From Microglena sp. YARC (lineage: Eukaryota; Chlorophyta; Chlorophyceae; Chlamydomonadales; Chlamydomonadaceae): DNA of 64,000 nt. Below the pieces are notes generated by a model. The model did not search any database. It saw only the letters and a program-made list of their open reading frames with translations, and was not told the DNA's origin. Position 1 is the first letter of the stretch. Each line of letters opens with the position of its first letter. The position numbers and the translations under genes were made by a program. Shown here piece by piece: positions 8,078-22,084 of the stretch. The DNA is taken from assembly GCA_022414725.1 (NCBI GenBank), contig CM039464.1, positions 11,241,506 through 11,305,505 on the forward strand, in the 5' to 3' direction.

Positions 8078-9074
8078 TAGGGTTGGGCCGGCGTATGAAC
8101 GTATAATCATACGTTCATATAATCATACGGTATGATTTTTTCTCGAAACGTATAATCATACGTATGTACAAACGTATGAGTAGTGTAAGTCGAAAAGTAC
8201 AGCTCACTTCCCGGCATTTAACTTTCTCGGTTTTCATTCAAATTTGATTTGGATAGCTCATTGGAAAGCTACTAACCTCCTCTATCACATTATGCAATAA
8301 AATTAACCTTTCAATCGTACAATTTTGTTTACATTTGGACCAAAGTTTCATTTAGATAGCCAGATATCAGGCACATATATCAGAGTGTCACCTAGCCTTC
8401 CATTCCATCAAGCTCCCATGAGGGCGCGGTGCATTGATGGTGCAGGCCTAGTGCAATGTGAACATGGACACTATTGCAATATAGTTATATAGTTATATTA
8501 TTATACACGTATGCAGTCATATACACACAGCTGAGGGCCAACCTCTCCTTTGAAAGGGGGGAGAAGATGATCTACATAGCTGCCAATGCTGACCTTGCAG
8601 ACTAAGTCTATGTTGATGAGGAGGTAGCCTTGGATGCCATGGGCCTTGAGGACTGAACCAGTAGCTGACTTAGGGAGCTGTCTAGAAGCTGCGACATACT
8701 CACATACCTCTGACACCTGTAGCTGAATCAGGGAGCTGCCTAGAAAGATGCCTTGAGCCTAGTGCAACGTGAACATGGCTACATAGACAGTTGTCAATTA
8801 TTATTGGCAGTGAATGGCTCCCTTAGATTGGGCGCTTCTGGTCTTGATTTATGTTTTGAGATTTGGACAATCTAAACTTGTCCAATTATTTTTTTGAGAG
8901 TTGATATGTGATGCCAATGAAATTAGCTACGCGGCAATATCTTTAAACCCATGTAAAAGTGTTTTCTCGAGAAGTGTCTAACTTCCCTCATACGTTTTCA
9001 TACGTTTATACGCATACGTTCATACGTTTATACGGCATATGCAATTCAAAATATGCGTTTGCTTCCCAACCCTA
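8078..9074. mobile_element. Non-autonomous hAT-like DNA transposon, family B (997 bp, complete)
   Basis: The element has perfect 10-bp terminal inverted repeats, TAGGGTTGGG and CCCAACCCTA. Subterminal CATACGTTTATACG-type repeats lie in both orientations for about 100 bp at each end. It is flanked by a perfect 8-bp target duplication, ATTATATG (8070-8077 and 9075-9082). The longest ORF, 71 codons on the minus strand (8501-8716), has no transposase signature, so the element would depend on a transposase elsewhere. A related end lies at 34080-34262. Confidence 0.9.
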
Positions 9075-9082
9075 ATTATATG

Positions 9083-9239
9083 GTATTGCTTTGTACGTTA
9101 CGGTATGGTACGATATGGTGTGGTATGATATGGTACGGTATAGTATAGTATGTAGGGTGCGGCAAATACATATATGGCCCAACCGTACATATAAATATAC
9201 ACATAGGTGCCTGATCAGCTTGAATCGCACGGTTTTAGC
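9083..9239. other. GGTATGGTAC-type low complexity, no gene
   Basis: Degenerate TATGGTATGGTA repeats run to about 9155. A short unremarkable segment follows. Confidence 0.5.
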
Positions 9240-9335
9240 CTATGAGGAGTGGAGGAGGAGCGGAGTAGTGGAATAAGGAGTGGAGCGAGGAGTGCAGCAA
9301 GGAGTGGAGAGAGTAGTGGAGCGAGGAGGAGAGCC
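9240..9335. repeat. GGAGTGGAG-type short tandem repeat, left flank of satellite
   Basis: GAGGAGTGGAGGAGGAGCGG and variants. The same kind of repeat, on the same strand, lies at the other side of the 12-kb satellite (22085-22215). Confidence 0.85.
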
Positions 9336-9359
9336 TGCCCAGGGGGTATATTTCTAACC

Positions 9360-12300
9360 TACAGGGGGTTCAGGTTGCGTACAGGTTCGAGTACAGGTTT
9401 CAAACCTGTAAGCGACGATAGATTTCACTCAAACCTGTACCTGCCCAGAACAAGTCAAGCCAGTACGTGCCTGCCAAAACCTGTGCGTGCCAACCCAAAC
9501 ATGTATCTGTCAGCCCAAAATAAAACTAGTGAAACCTGTACGTGCCTACCCAAGCCTGTACGTGCCTGCCCCAAACTAGTGAAATCTACCCCGCTGTAAC
9601 CCAAACCTGTACGTGCCTGCCCCAAACATGTACATGCCAACCCAAAGCTGTACATGCCAAACCAAACCTGTACGTGCCAACCCAAAGCTGTACGTGCCAA
9701 CGCAAAGCTGTACGTGCTAACCCAAAGCTGTACGTGCTAACCCAAACCTGTACGTGCTATCCCAAACCTCTACGTGCTAACCCAAACCTCTACGTGCTAA
9801 CCCAAAGCTGTACGTGCTAACTCAAACCTGTACGTGCCAACCCAAACCTGTACGTGCCAACCCAAACCTGTACGTGCCAACCCAAACCTGTACGTGCCAA
9901 CCCAAACCTGTACGTGCTAACCCAAAGCTGTACGTGCTAACCCAAAGCTGTACGTGCTAACCCAAAGCTGTACGTGCTAACCCAAAGCTGTACGTGCTAA
10001 CCAAAACCTGTATGTGATAATCAAAACCCTTACGTGCTAACCCAAAGTTGTACGTGCTAACCCAAAGCTGTACGTGCTAACCCAAAGCTGTACATGCGAA
10101 CCCAAAGCTGTACGTGCTAACCCAAAGCTGTACGTGCTAGCCTAAAGCTGTACGTGCTAACCCAAACCTGTACGTGCTAACCCAAACCTGTACGTGCTAA
10201 CCCAAACCTCTAAGTGCTAACCCAAAGCGTTTCGTGCTACACAAACCTGTACGTGCTAACCCAAAGCTGTACATGCAAACCCAAAGCTGTACGTGCTAAC
10301 CCAAACCTGTACGTGCTAACCCAAACCTGTACGTGCTAACCCAAACCTCTACGTGCTAACCCAAAGCTGTACGTGCTAACCATAACCTGTACGTGCTAAC
10401 CCAAAGCTGTACGTGCTAACCCAAACCTGTATGTGATAACCCAAATCCTTACGTGCTAACCCAAAGCTGTACGTGCTAACACAAACCTGTACGTGCTAAC
10501 CCAAAGCTGCACGTGCTAACCCAAACCTCTACGTGCTAACCAAAAGCTGTTCGTGCTAACACAAACCTGTACGTGCTAACCCAAACCTGTACGTGCTAAC
10601 CCAAACCTGTATGTGTAACCAAAGCCTTACGTGCTAACCAAAGCCTGTACATGCTAACCTAAAGCTGTACGTACTAAACCAAAGCTGTACGTGCTAACCA
10701 AAACCTGTACGTGCTAACCCAAATCTGTACATGCTAACCCAAACCTCTACGTGCTAACCCAAACCTGTACGTGCTAATCCAAAGCTGTACGTGCTAACCC
10801 AAACCTGTACGTGCTAACCCAAACCTGTACGTGCGACATGCTAACCCAAACCTGTACGTGCTAACCCAAATCTGTACATGCTAACCCAAACCTCTACGTG
10901 CTAACCCAAACCTGTACGTGCTAATGTTTCCAAAAGCTGTAACGTGCTAAAACCAAACCTGTACGTGCTAACAACCAAACTGTACGTAGCAACATGCTAA
11001 CCCAACCTGTACGTGCTAACCAAACCTGTATGTGATAACCCAAACTGTTGTGCTATCCCAAACTACGGGTGCTAACACCAAAACCCAAACTCTACGTGCT
11101 AACCAAACTGTGTGCTAACCAAAGCTGTACAATGCTAAACCAAAGCTGTACGTGCTAACCCAAACCTGTACGTGCTAACCCAAACCTGTACGTGCTAACC
11201 CAAAGCTGTACGTGCTAACCCAAACCTGTACATGCTAACCCAAAGCTGTACGTGCTAACCCAAAGCTGTACGTGCCAACGCAAAGCTGTACGTGCTAACA
11301 CAAACCTGTACGTGCTAACCCAAACCTCTACGTGCTAACCCAAAGCTGTACGTGCTAACCCAAACCTGTACGTGCCAACCCAAACCTGTACGTGCCAACC
11401 CAAACCTGTACGTGCCAACCCAAACCTGTACGTGCCAACCCAAAGCTGTACGTGCTAACCCAAAGCTGTAAGTGCTAACCCAAAGCTGTACGTGCTAACC
11501 CAAAGCTGTACGTGATAACCCAAAGCTGTACGTGCTAACCAAAACCTGTATGTGATAACCCAAACCCTTAGATACTAACCCAAAGTTGTACCTGCTAACC
11601 AAAACCTGTATGTGATAACCTAAACCCTTACATACTAACCCAAAGTTGTACGTGCTAACCCAAAGCTGTCATGCTAACCCAAAGCTGTACATGCGAACCC
11701 AAAGCTGTACATGCTAACGCAAAGCTGTACGTGCTAACCTAAAGTTGTACGTGTAACCCAAGCTGTACGTGCTAACCAAACCTGTACGTACTAACCCGAA
11801 CCTCTAAGTGCTAACCCAAAGCGTTTCCTGCTAACACAAACCTGTACGTGCTAACACAAAGCTGTACATGCAAACCCAAACCTGTACGTGCTAACCCAAA
11901 CCTGTACGTGCTAACCCAAACCTGTAGGTGCTAACCCGAACCTCTACGTGCTAACCCAAAGCTGTACGTGCTAACCCAAAGCTGTACGTGCGAACCAAAC
12001 CTTGTACGTGCAACCCAAACCTCTACGGCTAAAAAAAGCTGTACGTGCTGACCCAAACCTGTACGTGCTAACCCAAACCTCTAAGTGCTAACCCAAACCT
12101 GTACGTGCTAACACAAACCTGTACGTGCTAACACAAAGCTGTACGTGCAAACCCAAAGCTGTACGTGCTAACCCAAACCTGTATGTGCTAAACCGAACCT
12201 GTACGTGCTAACCCAAACCTCTACGTGCTAACCCAAAGCTGTACGTGCTAACCCAAACCTGTACGTGCTAACCAACTTGTACGTTGCTAACCAAACCTGT

Positions 12301-15300
12301 ATGTGATAACCCAAACCCTTACGTGCTAACCCAAAGCCGTACGTTCTAACACAGACCTGTACGTGCTAACCCAAACCTGTATCTTAACACAAACCTCTAC
12401 GTGCTAACCAAAAGCTGTTCGTGCTAACACAAACCTGTACCTGCTAACCCAAACCTGTACGTGCTAACCCAAACCTGTATGTGTAACCCAAACCCTTACG
12501 TGATAACCCAAACCTGTACGTGCTAACCAAAAGCTGTTCGTGCTAACCCAAACCTGTACCTGCTAACCCAAACCTGTAACGTGCTAAACCCAAACCTGTA
12601 TGTGTAACCCCCAAACCCTACGTGCTAACCCAAACCTGTACGTGCTAACCCAAACCTGTACTGCTAACCAAACCTCTATGTGCTAACCAAACCTGTACGT
12701 GCTAACCCAAAAGCTGTACGTGCTAACCCAAAGCTGTACGTGCTAACAAAACCTGTACGTGCTAACCCAAACCTCTACCTGCTAATCCAAACGCTACGTG
12801 CTAACCAAAAGCTGTACGTGCTAACCCAAAGCCTGTAACCCAAGCTGTAACCCAATCTGTACATGCTAACCAAACCTGTACGTGCTAACCCAACCTTACG
12901 TGCTAACAAAGCTGTACGTGCTACCTGTACGGTGTCCCAAACTGTACGTGCTAACCCAAACCTGATAACCCAAACCTCTCTGCTAATCCAAACCTCTCTA
13001 CGTGCTACCCAAAACCTGACGTGCTACCCAAAGCTGTACGTGCTAACCAGCTGTACGTGCTAACCCAAACCTCTACGTGCTGTAGCTACCAACTGTACGT
13101 GCTAAACCCAAACTGTACGTGCTAAACCCACGTTGCTAACAAAGCTGGACGTGCTAAAGTGTACCTGTACGTGCTAACCCAAACCTGTACGTGCTAACCC
13201 AAACCTGTACGTGCTAACCCAAACTGTACGTGCTAACCCAAACCTGTACGTGCTAACCAAACCTACGTGCTAAACCCAAAGCTGTACTGCTAACCATACC
13301 TGTACGTGCTAACCCAAACCTGTACGTGCTAACCAAAAGCGTACGTGCTAACCAAACCTCTCGTGCTTAACCCAAAACCTGTACGTGCTAACCCAAAGCT
13401 GTACGTGCTAACCCAAAGCTGTACGTGCTAACCCAAACCTGTACGTGCCAAACTGTACGTGCTAACCAAACTGTACGTGCTAACCCTAAAACCTGTACGT
13501 GCTAACCAAACCTGTACGCTAACCCAAAGCTGTACGTGCTAACCAAAGCTGTACGTGCTAACCAAACCTCTACGTGCTAAAAACCTGTACGTGCTAACCC
13601 AAACCTGTACGTGCTAACCCAAACTGTACGTGCTACCTGTACGTGCTAACCCAAACCTGTCTGTACGTGCTAACCCAAAGCTGTACGTGCTAACCCAAAC
13701 CTGTACGTGCTAACCCAAACTGTACGTGCTAACCCAAACAAAGCTGTACGTGCTAACCCAAACCTGTACATGCTAACCCAAACCTGTACGTGCTAACCCA
13801 AACCTGTACGTGCTAAACCCAAACCTGTACGTGCTAACCCAAACCTGTACGTGCTAACCCAAACCTGTAACGTGCTAACCCAAACCTGTACGTGCTAACC
13901 CAAATACGTGCTAACCAAACTGGTGTGCTAACCCAAAAGTGCTAACCAAACTGTACGTGCTAACCCAAAGCTGTTATGCTAACCCAAAGCTGTACGTGCT
14001 AACCAAACCTGTAAACGTGCTAACCCAAACCTGTACGTGCTAACCAAACTGTACGTGCTAACCCAACCTGTACGTGCAAAAACGTGCTAACCCAAAGCTG
14101 GCGTGCTTAACCAAACTGTACGTGCTAACCCAACTGTACGTGCTAACCCAAAACGTGTACGTGCTAACCAAACTGTACGTGCTAAATGTGCTAACCAAAC
14201 CTGTAGTGCTAACCCAAAGCTGTAAGTGCTAACCCAAACCTGTACGTGCTAACCCAAAGCTGTACGTGCTAACCAAACCTGTACGTGCTAACCCAAAGCT
14301 GTACGTGCTACCCAAACCTGTACGTGCTAACCCAAACCTGTACGTGCTAACCCAAACTGTACGTGCCCAAAGCTGTACGTGCTAACCCAAAGCTGTACGT
14401 GCAAACCCAAACCTGTACGTGCTAACCCAAACCTGTACGTGCTAACCCAAACACGTGCCTAACCCAAACCTGAGTGAGCTGTACGTGCTAACCCAAAGCT
14501 GTACGTGCTAACCCAAACCTGTACGTGCTAACCCAAAGCTGTACGTGCTAACCCAAACCTGTACGTGCTAACCCAACCTGTACGTGCTAACCAAAGCTGT
14601 ACGTGCTAACCCAAACCTGTACGTGCTAACCCAAACCTGTACGTGCTAACCCAAACCTGTACGTGCTAACCCAACTGTACGTGTAACCAAACCTGTACGT
14701 GAAACCAAAGCTGTACTGCAACAACCTGTACGTGCTAACCCAAACCTGTACGTGCTAACGTAAACCCAAACTGTACGTGCTAACCCAAACCTGTACGTGC
14801 TAACCAAAACTGTACGTGCTAACCAAACCTGTACGTGCTAACCCAAAGCTGTACGTGCTAACCAACCCAAAGTGTGCTAACCCAACCCAAACTGTACGTG
14901 CTAACCCAAAACTTACGTGTGCTAACCCAAACCTGTACGTGCTAAACCCAAAGCTGTACGTGCTAACCCAAAGCTGTACGTGCTAACCCAAACTGTACGT
15001 GCTAACCCAAAGCTGTTAACCCAAAACCGTGCTAACCCAAACCTGTACGTGCTAACCCAAACCTGTACGTGCTAACCCAAAACGTGTAACCAAACCTGTA
15101 CGTGCTAACCCAAAGCTGTACGTGCTAACCCAAACTGTACGTGCTAACCCAAAACCTGTACGTGCTAACCAAAGCGTTGCTAACCCAAACTTTACGTGCT
15201 AACCCAAAGTTACTGTACGTGCTAACCCAAAGTCTGTACGTTGCTTAACCAAATAGTGCTAACCAAACCCAAACCTGTACGTGCTACGTGCTAACCCAAA

Positions 15301-18300
15301 GCTAACCCAAACCTGTACGTGCTAACCAAAGCTGTACTGTACGTGCTAACACAAACCTGTACGTGCTAACCCAAAGCTGTACGTGCTAAACCAAACTGTA
15401 CGTGCTAACCAAAGCCGTGTACGTGCTAACCCAAACCTGTACGTGCAACCCAAAGCTGTACGTGCTAACCCAAACCTGTACGTGCTAACCCAAACCTGTA
15501 CGTGCTAACCCAAAGCTGTACGTGCTAACCCAAACTGTAGTGCTAACCCAAACCTGTACGTGCAACCAAAGCTGTACGTGCTAACCCAAAGCTGTACGTA
15601 CCAAAGCTAAGCTGTACGTGCTTACCCAAAGCTGTACGTGCTAACCCAAACCTGTACGTGCTAACCCAAACCTGTACGTGCTAACCCAAAGCTGTACGTG
15701 CTAACCCAAAGCTGTACGTGCTAACCCAAAGTGTACTGTGCTAACCAAACCTGTACGTGCTAACCCAAATCTGTACGTGCTAACCCAAACCTGTACGTGT
15801 AACCCAAAGCTGTATGTGATAACCCAAACTCTTACGTGCTAACCCAAAGCTGTACGTGCTAACCCAAACTGTACGTGCTAACACAAACCAGTACATGCTA
15901 ACCCAAAGCTGTTCGTGCTAACCCAAACCTCTACGTGCTAACACAAACCTCTACGTGCTAACACAAACCTGTACGTGCTAACCCAAAGCTGTACGTGCTA
16001 ACCCAAAGCTGTACGTGCTAACCCAAAGCTGTACGTGCTAACCCAAAGCTGTACGTGCTAACCCAAACCTGTACGTGCTAACCCAAAGCTGTACTGCTAA
16101 CCCAAACTGTACGTGCTAACCCAAAGCTGTAACCAAACGTGCTAACCCAAAGCTGTACGTGCTAACCCAAACCTGTAATGTCCTAACCCAAACCTGTACG
16201 TGCTAACCAAAGCTGTACGTGCTTAACCCAAAGCTGTACGTTGCTAACCCAAACTGTACGTGCTAAACCCAAAGCTGTACGTGCTAACCCAAAGCTGTAC
16301 GTGCTAACCCAAACCTGTACGTGCTAACCCAAAGCTGTACGTGCTAACCCAAAGCTGTACGTGCTAACCCAAACCTGTACGTGCTAACCCAAAGCTGTAC
16401 GTGCTAACCCAAAGCTGTACGTGATAACCCAAACCTGTACGTGATAACCCAAATCTGTACGTGCTAACCCAAACCTGTACATGCTAACCCAAACCTGTAT
16501 GTGATAACCCAAACCTCTACGTGCTAACCCAAAGCTGTACGTGCTAACCCAAACCTGTATGTGCTAACCCAAACCAGTACATGCTAACCCAAAGCTGTTC
16601 GTGCTAACCCAAACCTCTACGTGCTAACCCAAACCTCTACGTGCTAACACAAACCTGTACGTGCTAACCCAAAGCTGTACGTGCTAACCCAAAGCTGTAC
16701 GTGCTAACCCAAAGCTGTACGTGCTAACCCAAAGCTGTACGTGCTAACCCAAACCTGTACGTGCTAACCCAAAGCTGTACATGCTAACCCAAACCTGTAC
16801 GTGCTAACCCAAAGCTGTACGTGATAACAACCTGTAAACCTGTACGTGATAACCCAAATCTGTACGTGATAACCCAAAATAACCCTGTACGTGCTAACCC
16901 AAAGCTGTACGTGCTAACCCAAACCTGTATGTGATAACCCAAACTTCTACGTGCTAACCCAAAGCTGTACGTGCTAACCCAAACCTGTATGTGCTAACCC
17001 AAACCTGTACATGCTAACCCAAACCTGTACGTGCTAACCCAAACCTGTACGTGCTAACCCAAAGCTGTACGTGCTAACCCAAAGCTGTACGCGCTAACCC
17101 AAACCTGTACGTGATAACCCAAATCTGTACATGCTAACCCAAACCTGTACGTGCTAACCCAAAGCTGTATGTGACAACCCAAAGCCGTACGTGCTAACCC
17201 AAAGCTGTACGTGCTAACCCAAACCTGTACATGCTTACCCAAAGCTGTACGTGCTAACCCAAACCTCTACGTGCTAACCCACCCAAAGCTGTACGTGCTA
17301 ACCAAAGCTGTACGTGCTAACCCAAACCTGTACGTGCTAACCAAACTGTAACGTGCTAACCAAACCTGTACGTGCTAACCCAAATTGTACGTGCTAACCC
17401 AAACCTGTACGTGCTAACCCAAAATAACCCAAAGCTGTACGTGCTAACCCAAACCTGTACGTGCTAACCCAAACCTGTACGTGCTAACCCAAACCTGTAC
17501 ATGCTAACCCAAAGCTGTACGTGCTAACCCAAACCTGTACGTGCTAACCCAAACCTGTACGTGCTAACCAAACCTGTACGTGCTAACCCAAACCTGTACG
17601 TGCTAACCAAACTCTTGCTAACCAAACCCTGTACGTGCTAACCCAAAGCTGTACGTGCTAACCAAAGCTGTACGTGCCAAAAGCTGTACGTGCTAACCCA
17701 AACTCTACGTGCTAACCCAAAGCTGTACGTGCTAACCCAAAGCTGTAACGTGCTAACCCAAACCTGTACTGCTGTACGTGCTAACCCAAACTGTACTGTG
17801 CTAACCCAAACTGTACGTGCTAACCCAAAGCTGTACGTGCTAACCCAAACCTGTACGTGCTAACCCAAACCTGTACGTGCTAACCCAAAACTGTACGTGC
17901 TAACCCAAACCTGTACGTGCTAACCCAAAACCTGTACGTGCTAACCAAACTGTACGTGCTAACCCAAACCTGTATGTGCTAACCCAAACCTGTACATGCT
18001 AACCCAAACCTGTACGTGCTAACCCAAACCTGTACGTGCTAACCCAAAGCTGTACGTGCTAACCCAAAGCTGTACGTTCTAACCCAAACCTGTACGTGAT
18101 AACCCAAACCTGTACGTGATAACCCAAATCTGTACGTGCTAACCCAAACCTGTACGTGCTAACCCAAAGCTGTATGTGACAACCCAAACCTGTACATGCT
18201 AACCCAAACCTGTACGTGCTAACCCAAACCTGTACGTGCTAACCCAAACCTGTACGTGCTAACCCAAAGCTGTACGTGCTAACCCAAAGCTGTACGCGCT

Positions 18301-21300
18301 AACCCAAACCTGTACGTGATAACCCAAACCTGTACGTGATAACCCAAATCTGTACGTGCTAACCCAAACCTGTACGTGCTAACCCAAACCTGTATGTGAC
18401 AACCCAAACCTCTACGTGCTAACCCAAAGCTGTACGTGCTAACCCAAACCTGTACATGCTTACCCAAAGCTGTACGTGCTAACCCAAACCTCTACGTGCT
18501 AACCCAAACCTGTACGTGCTAACCCAAAGCTGTACGTGCTAACCCAAACCTGTACATGCTAACCCAAACCTGTACGTGCTAACCCAAACCTGTACGTGCT
18601 AACCCAAACCTGTACGTGCTAACCCAAAGCTGTACGTGCTAACACAAAGCTGTACGTGCTAACCCAAAGCTGTACGTGCTAACCCAAACCTGTACGTGCT
18701 AACCCAAACCTGTACGTGCTAACCCAAAGCTGTACGTGCTAACCCAAACCTGTATGTGATAACCCAAAGCTGTACGTGCAAACCCAAACCTGTACGTGCT
18801 AACCCAAACCTGTATGTGCTAAGCCAAACCTGTACATGCTAACCCAAAGCTGCACGTGCTAACCCAAACCTCTACGTGCAAACCCAAACCTGTACGTGCT
18901 AACCCAAAGCTGTACGTGCTAACCCAAAGCTGTACGTGCTAACCCAAAGCTGTACGTGCTAACCCAAAGCTGTACGTGCTAACCCAAAGCTGTACGTGCT
19001 AACCCAAAGCTGTACGTGCTAACCCAAACCTGTACGTGCTAACCCAAACCTGTACATGCTAACCCAAACCTGTACGTGCTAACCCAAAGCTGTACGTGCT
19101 AACCCAAACCTGTACGTGCTAACCCAAACCTGTACATGCTAACCCAAACCTGTACGTGCTAACCCAAACCTGTACGTGCTAACCCAAAGCTGTACGTGCT
19201 AACCCAAACCTGTACGTGCTAACCCAAAGCTGTACGTGCTAACCCAAAGCTGTACCCAAACATGCTAACCCAAAGCTGTACGTGCTAACCAAAGCTGTAC
19301 GTGCTAACCCAAACCTGTACGTGATAACCCAAAACGTGATCTGTACGTGCTAACCCAAAACTGTACGTGCTAACCCAAACCTGTATGTGATAACCCAAAC
19401 CTCTACGTGCTAACCCAAACCTGTACGTGCTAACCCAAACCTGTATGTGCTAACCCAAACCTGTACATGCTAACCCAAACCTGTACGTGCTAACCCAAAC
19501 CTGTACGTGCTAACCCAAACCTGTACGTGCTAACCCAAAGCTGTACGTGCTAACCCAAAGCTGTACGTGCTAACCCAAAGCTGTACGTGCTAACCCAAAC
19601 CTGTACGTGCTAACCCAAAGCTGTACGTGCTAACCCAAACCTGTACGTGCTAACCCAAACCTGTATGTGATAACCCAAACCTGTACGTGCTAATCTAAAC
19701 CTGTACGTGCTAACCCAAACCTGTACGTGCTAACCCAAACCTGTACGTGCTAACCCAAAGCTGTACGTGCTAACCCAAACCTGTACGTGCTAACCCAAAC
19801 CTGTACGTGCTAACCCAAAGCTGTGCGTGCTAACCCAAACCTGTACGTGCTAACCCAAAGCTGTACGTGCTAACCCAAACCTGTACGTGCTAACCCAAAC
19901 CTGTACGTGCTAACCCAAAGCTGTACGTGCTAACCCAAACCTGTACGTGCTAACCCAAACCTGTACGTGCTAACCCAAAGCTGTGCGTGCTAACCCAAAC
20001 CTGTACGTGCTAACCCAAAGCTGTACGTGCTAACCGAAAGCTGTACGTGCGACATGCTAACCCAAACCTGTACGTGCTAACCAAACCTGTAACCCAATCC
20101 TCTACGTGCTAACCCAAAGCTGTACGTGCTAACCCAAACCTGTACGTGCTAACCCAAAGCTGTACATGCTAACCCAAAGCTGTACATGCTATCCCAAAGC
20201 TGTACGTGCTAACCCAAACCTGTCATGCTAACCCAAAGCTGTACGTGCTAACCCAAAGCTGTACGTGCTAACCCAAAGCTGTACGTGCTAACCCAAACCT
20301 GTACGTGCTAACCCAAACCTGTACGTGCTAACCCAAACCTGTACGTGCTAACCCAAACCTGTACGTGCTAACCCAAACCTGTACGTGCTAACCCAAACCT
20401 GTACGTGCTAACCCAAACCTGTACGTGCTAACCCAAACCTGTACGTGCTAACCCAAACCTGTACGTGCTAACCCAAAGCTGTACGTGCTAACCCAAAGCT
20501 GTACGTGCTAACCCAAAGCTGTACGTGCTAACACAAAGCTGTACGTGCTAACCCAAACCTGTACGTGCTAACCCAAACCTGTACGTGCTAACCCAAACCT
20601 GTACGTGCTAACCCAAACCTGTACGTGCTAACCCAAAGCCGTACGTGCTAACCCAAAGCTGTACGTGCTAACCCAAAGCTGTACGTGCTAACCCAAAGCT
20701 GTACGTGCTAACCCAAACCTGTACGTGCTAACCTGTACGTGCTAACCCAAAGCTGTACGTGCTAACCCAAAGCTGTACGTGCTAACCCAAACCTGTACGT
20801 GCTAACCCAAACCTGTACGTGCTAACCCAAAGCTGTACGTGCTAACCCAAAGCTGTACGTGCTAACCCAAAGCTGTACGTGCTAACCCAAAGCTGTACGT
20901 GCTAACCCAAAGCTGTACGTGCTAACCCAAACCTGTACGTGCTAACCCAAAGCTGTACGTGCTAACCCAAAGCTGTACGTGCTAACCCAAAGCTGTACGT
21001 GCTAACCCAAAGCTGTACGTGCTAACCCAAAGCTGTACGTGCTAACCCAAAGCTGTACGTGCTAACCCAAAGCTGTACGTGCTTACCCAAACCTGTACGT
21101 GCTAACCCAAACCTGTACGTGCTAACCCAAACCTGTACGTGCTAACCCAAACCTGTACGTGCTAACCCAAAGCTGTACATGCTAACCCAAAGCTGTACGT
21201 GCTAACCCAAACCTGTACGTGCTAACCCAAAGCTGTTCGTGTGAACCCAAAGCTGTACGTGCTAACCCAAACCTGTACGTGCTAACCCAACTATGAACGT

Positions 21301-21505
21301 ACGTTCCTGCCCCAAACTAGTTAAATATATACATGCCAACCCAAAACCGTACGTGCCTGCCCCCAAACTAGTAAAACTTACACCCTTGTTACCCAAACCT
21401 ACATGTGCCTGCATCTAACTAGTAAAACCTGTACGTGCCTGCCCAAACCTGTACGTGCCTATCGGAGACAAGAGAAACCTACACCCCCATTAACCCAAAC
21501 ATGTC
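9360..21505. repeat. 12-kb satellite array, 20-bp unit CCCAAACCTGTACGTGCTAA
   Basis: Roughly 600 units by length. Two main variants, with AAACCTGTAC or AAAGCTGTAC, are interspersed without simple alternation. Rarer variants carry TGTACATG, TCTACGTG or TGTATGTGATAA. Both ends (9400-9620 and 21295-21500) carry a variant with GTGCCTGCCC and ACTAGT spacers. Longer-range order exists: 17041-17280 matches 18241-18500, and 15885-15965 matches 16568-16650. Units are regular in 9640-10600, 15800-17280 and 17960-21290, but are broken by scattered 1-3 bp indels in about 10620-15780 and 17280-17960. Two short ORFs inside are repeat translation. A centromeric, heterochromatic or knob-like role is possible but unproven. 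Confidence 0.97.
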
Positions 21506-22060
21506 GTGCTAGGCACATACAGGTTTGAGTAGTCACGTACAGGTTTGGGTTAAAGGGGTGTAGGTTTGAGTACGCATGTACAGTTTTGAGTAGGCAGGTA
21601 CGGGTTTGGGTAGGCACACACAGGTTTGGGTTAAAGGGGTGAAGGTTTGAGTAGGCATGTACAGTTTTGAGTAGGCACGTACGGGTTTAGGTAAGCGCAT
21701 ACAGGTTTGGGTAGGCACGCACAGGTTTGGGTAGGCACGTACAGTTTTGGGTTAAAGGGTGTGGGTTTGGGAAGGCATGTACAGGTTTGGGTTAAAGGGG
21801 TGTAGGTTTGACTAGGCACGTACAGGTTTGGGTCAGGCACGTACAGGTTTGGGTAGGCACGTACACGTTTGAGTAGGCACGCACATATTTGTGTTGGCCA
21901 GACAGTTTTGAGTGACACATACAAGTTTGGTTTAAAGGGGTAGGGGTGTAGGTTTGAGTAGGCACATACAGGTTAGGGAAGGCACGCACAGGTTTGGGTA
22001 GGCATGTACAGGTTTGAGTTAAAGGGGTGTGGGTTTGGGTAGGCACGCACGTACAAGTTA
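21506..22060. repeat. Inverted-orientation segment of the same satellite
   Basis: From about 21506 the repeat reads GGCACGTACAGGTTTGGGT, the reverse complement of the array to the left. It carries GTTAAAGGGGTGTAGGTTTG spacers that match, inverted, the ACACCCCCATTAACCC spacer at 21480-21498. The strand switch is therefore a real inverted junction of the same family. The ORFs of 97-241 codons here are translated repeat. Confidence 0.9.
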
Positions 22061-22084
22061 AACCTGGACCCCCTCGGCTCCTTC

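Noticed and set aside
8501..8716. 71-codon ORF as a transposase fragment
   Set aside because: No hAT transposase or BED-finger motif is visible.
9360..21505. 20-bp repeats as CRISPR or telomere
   Set aside because: There is no spacer structure. CTAACCCAAA resembles but is not a CCCTAAA telomere repeat, and the array is internal.
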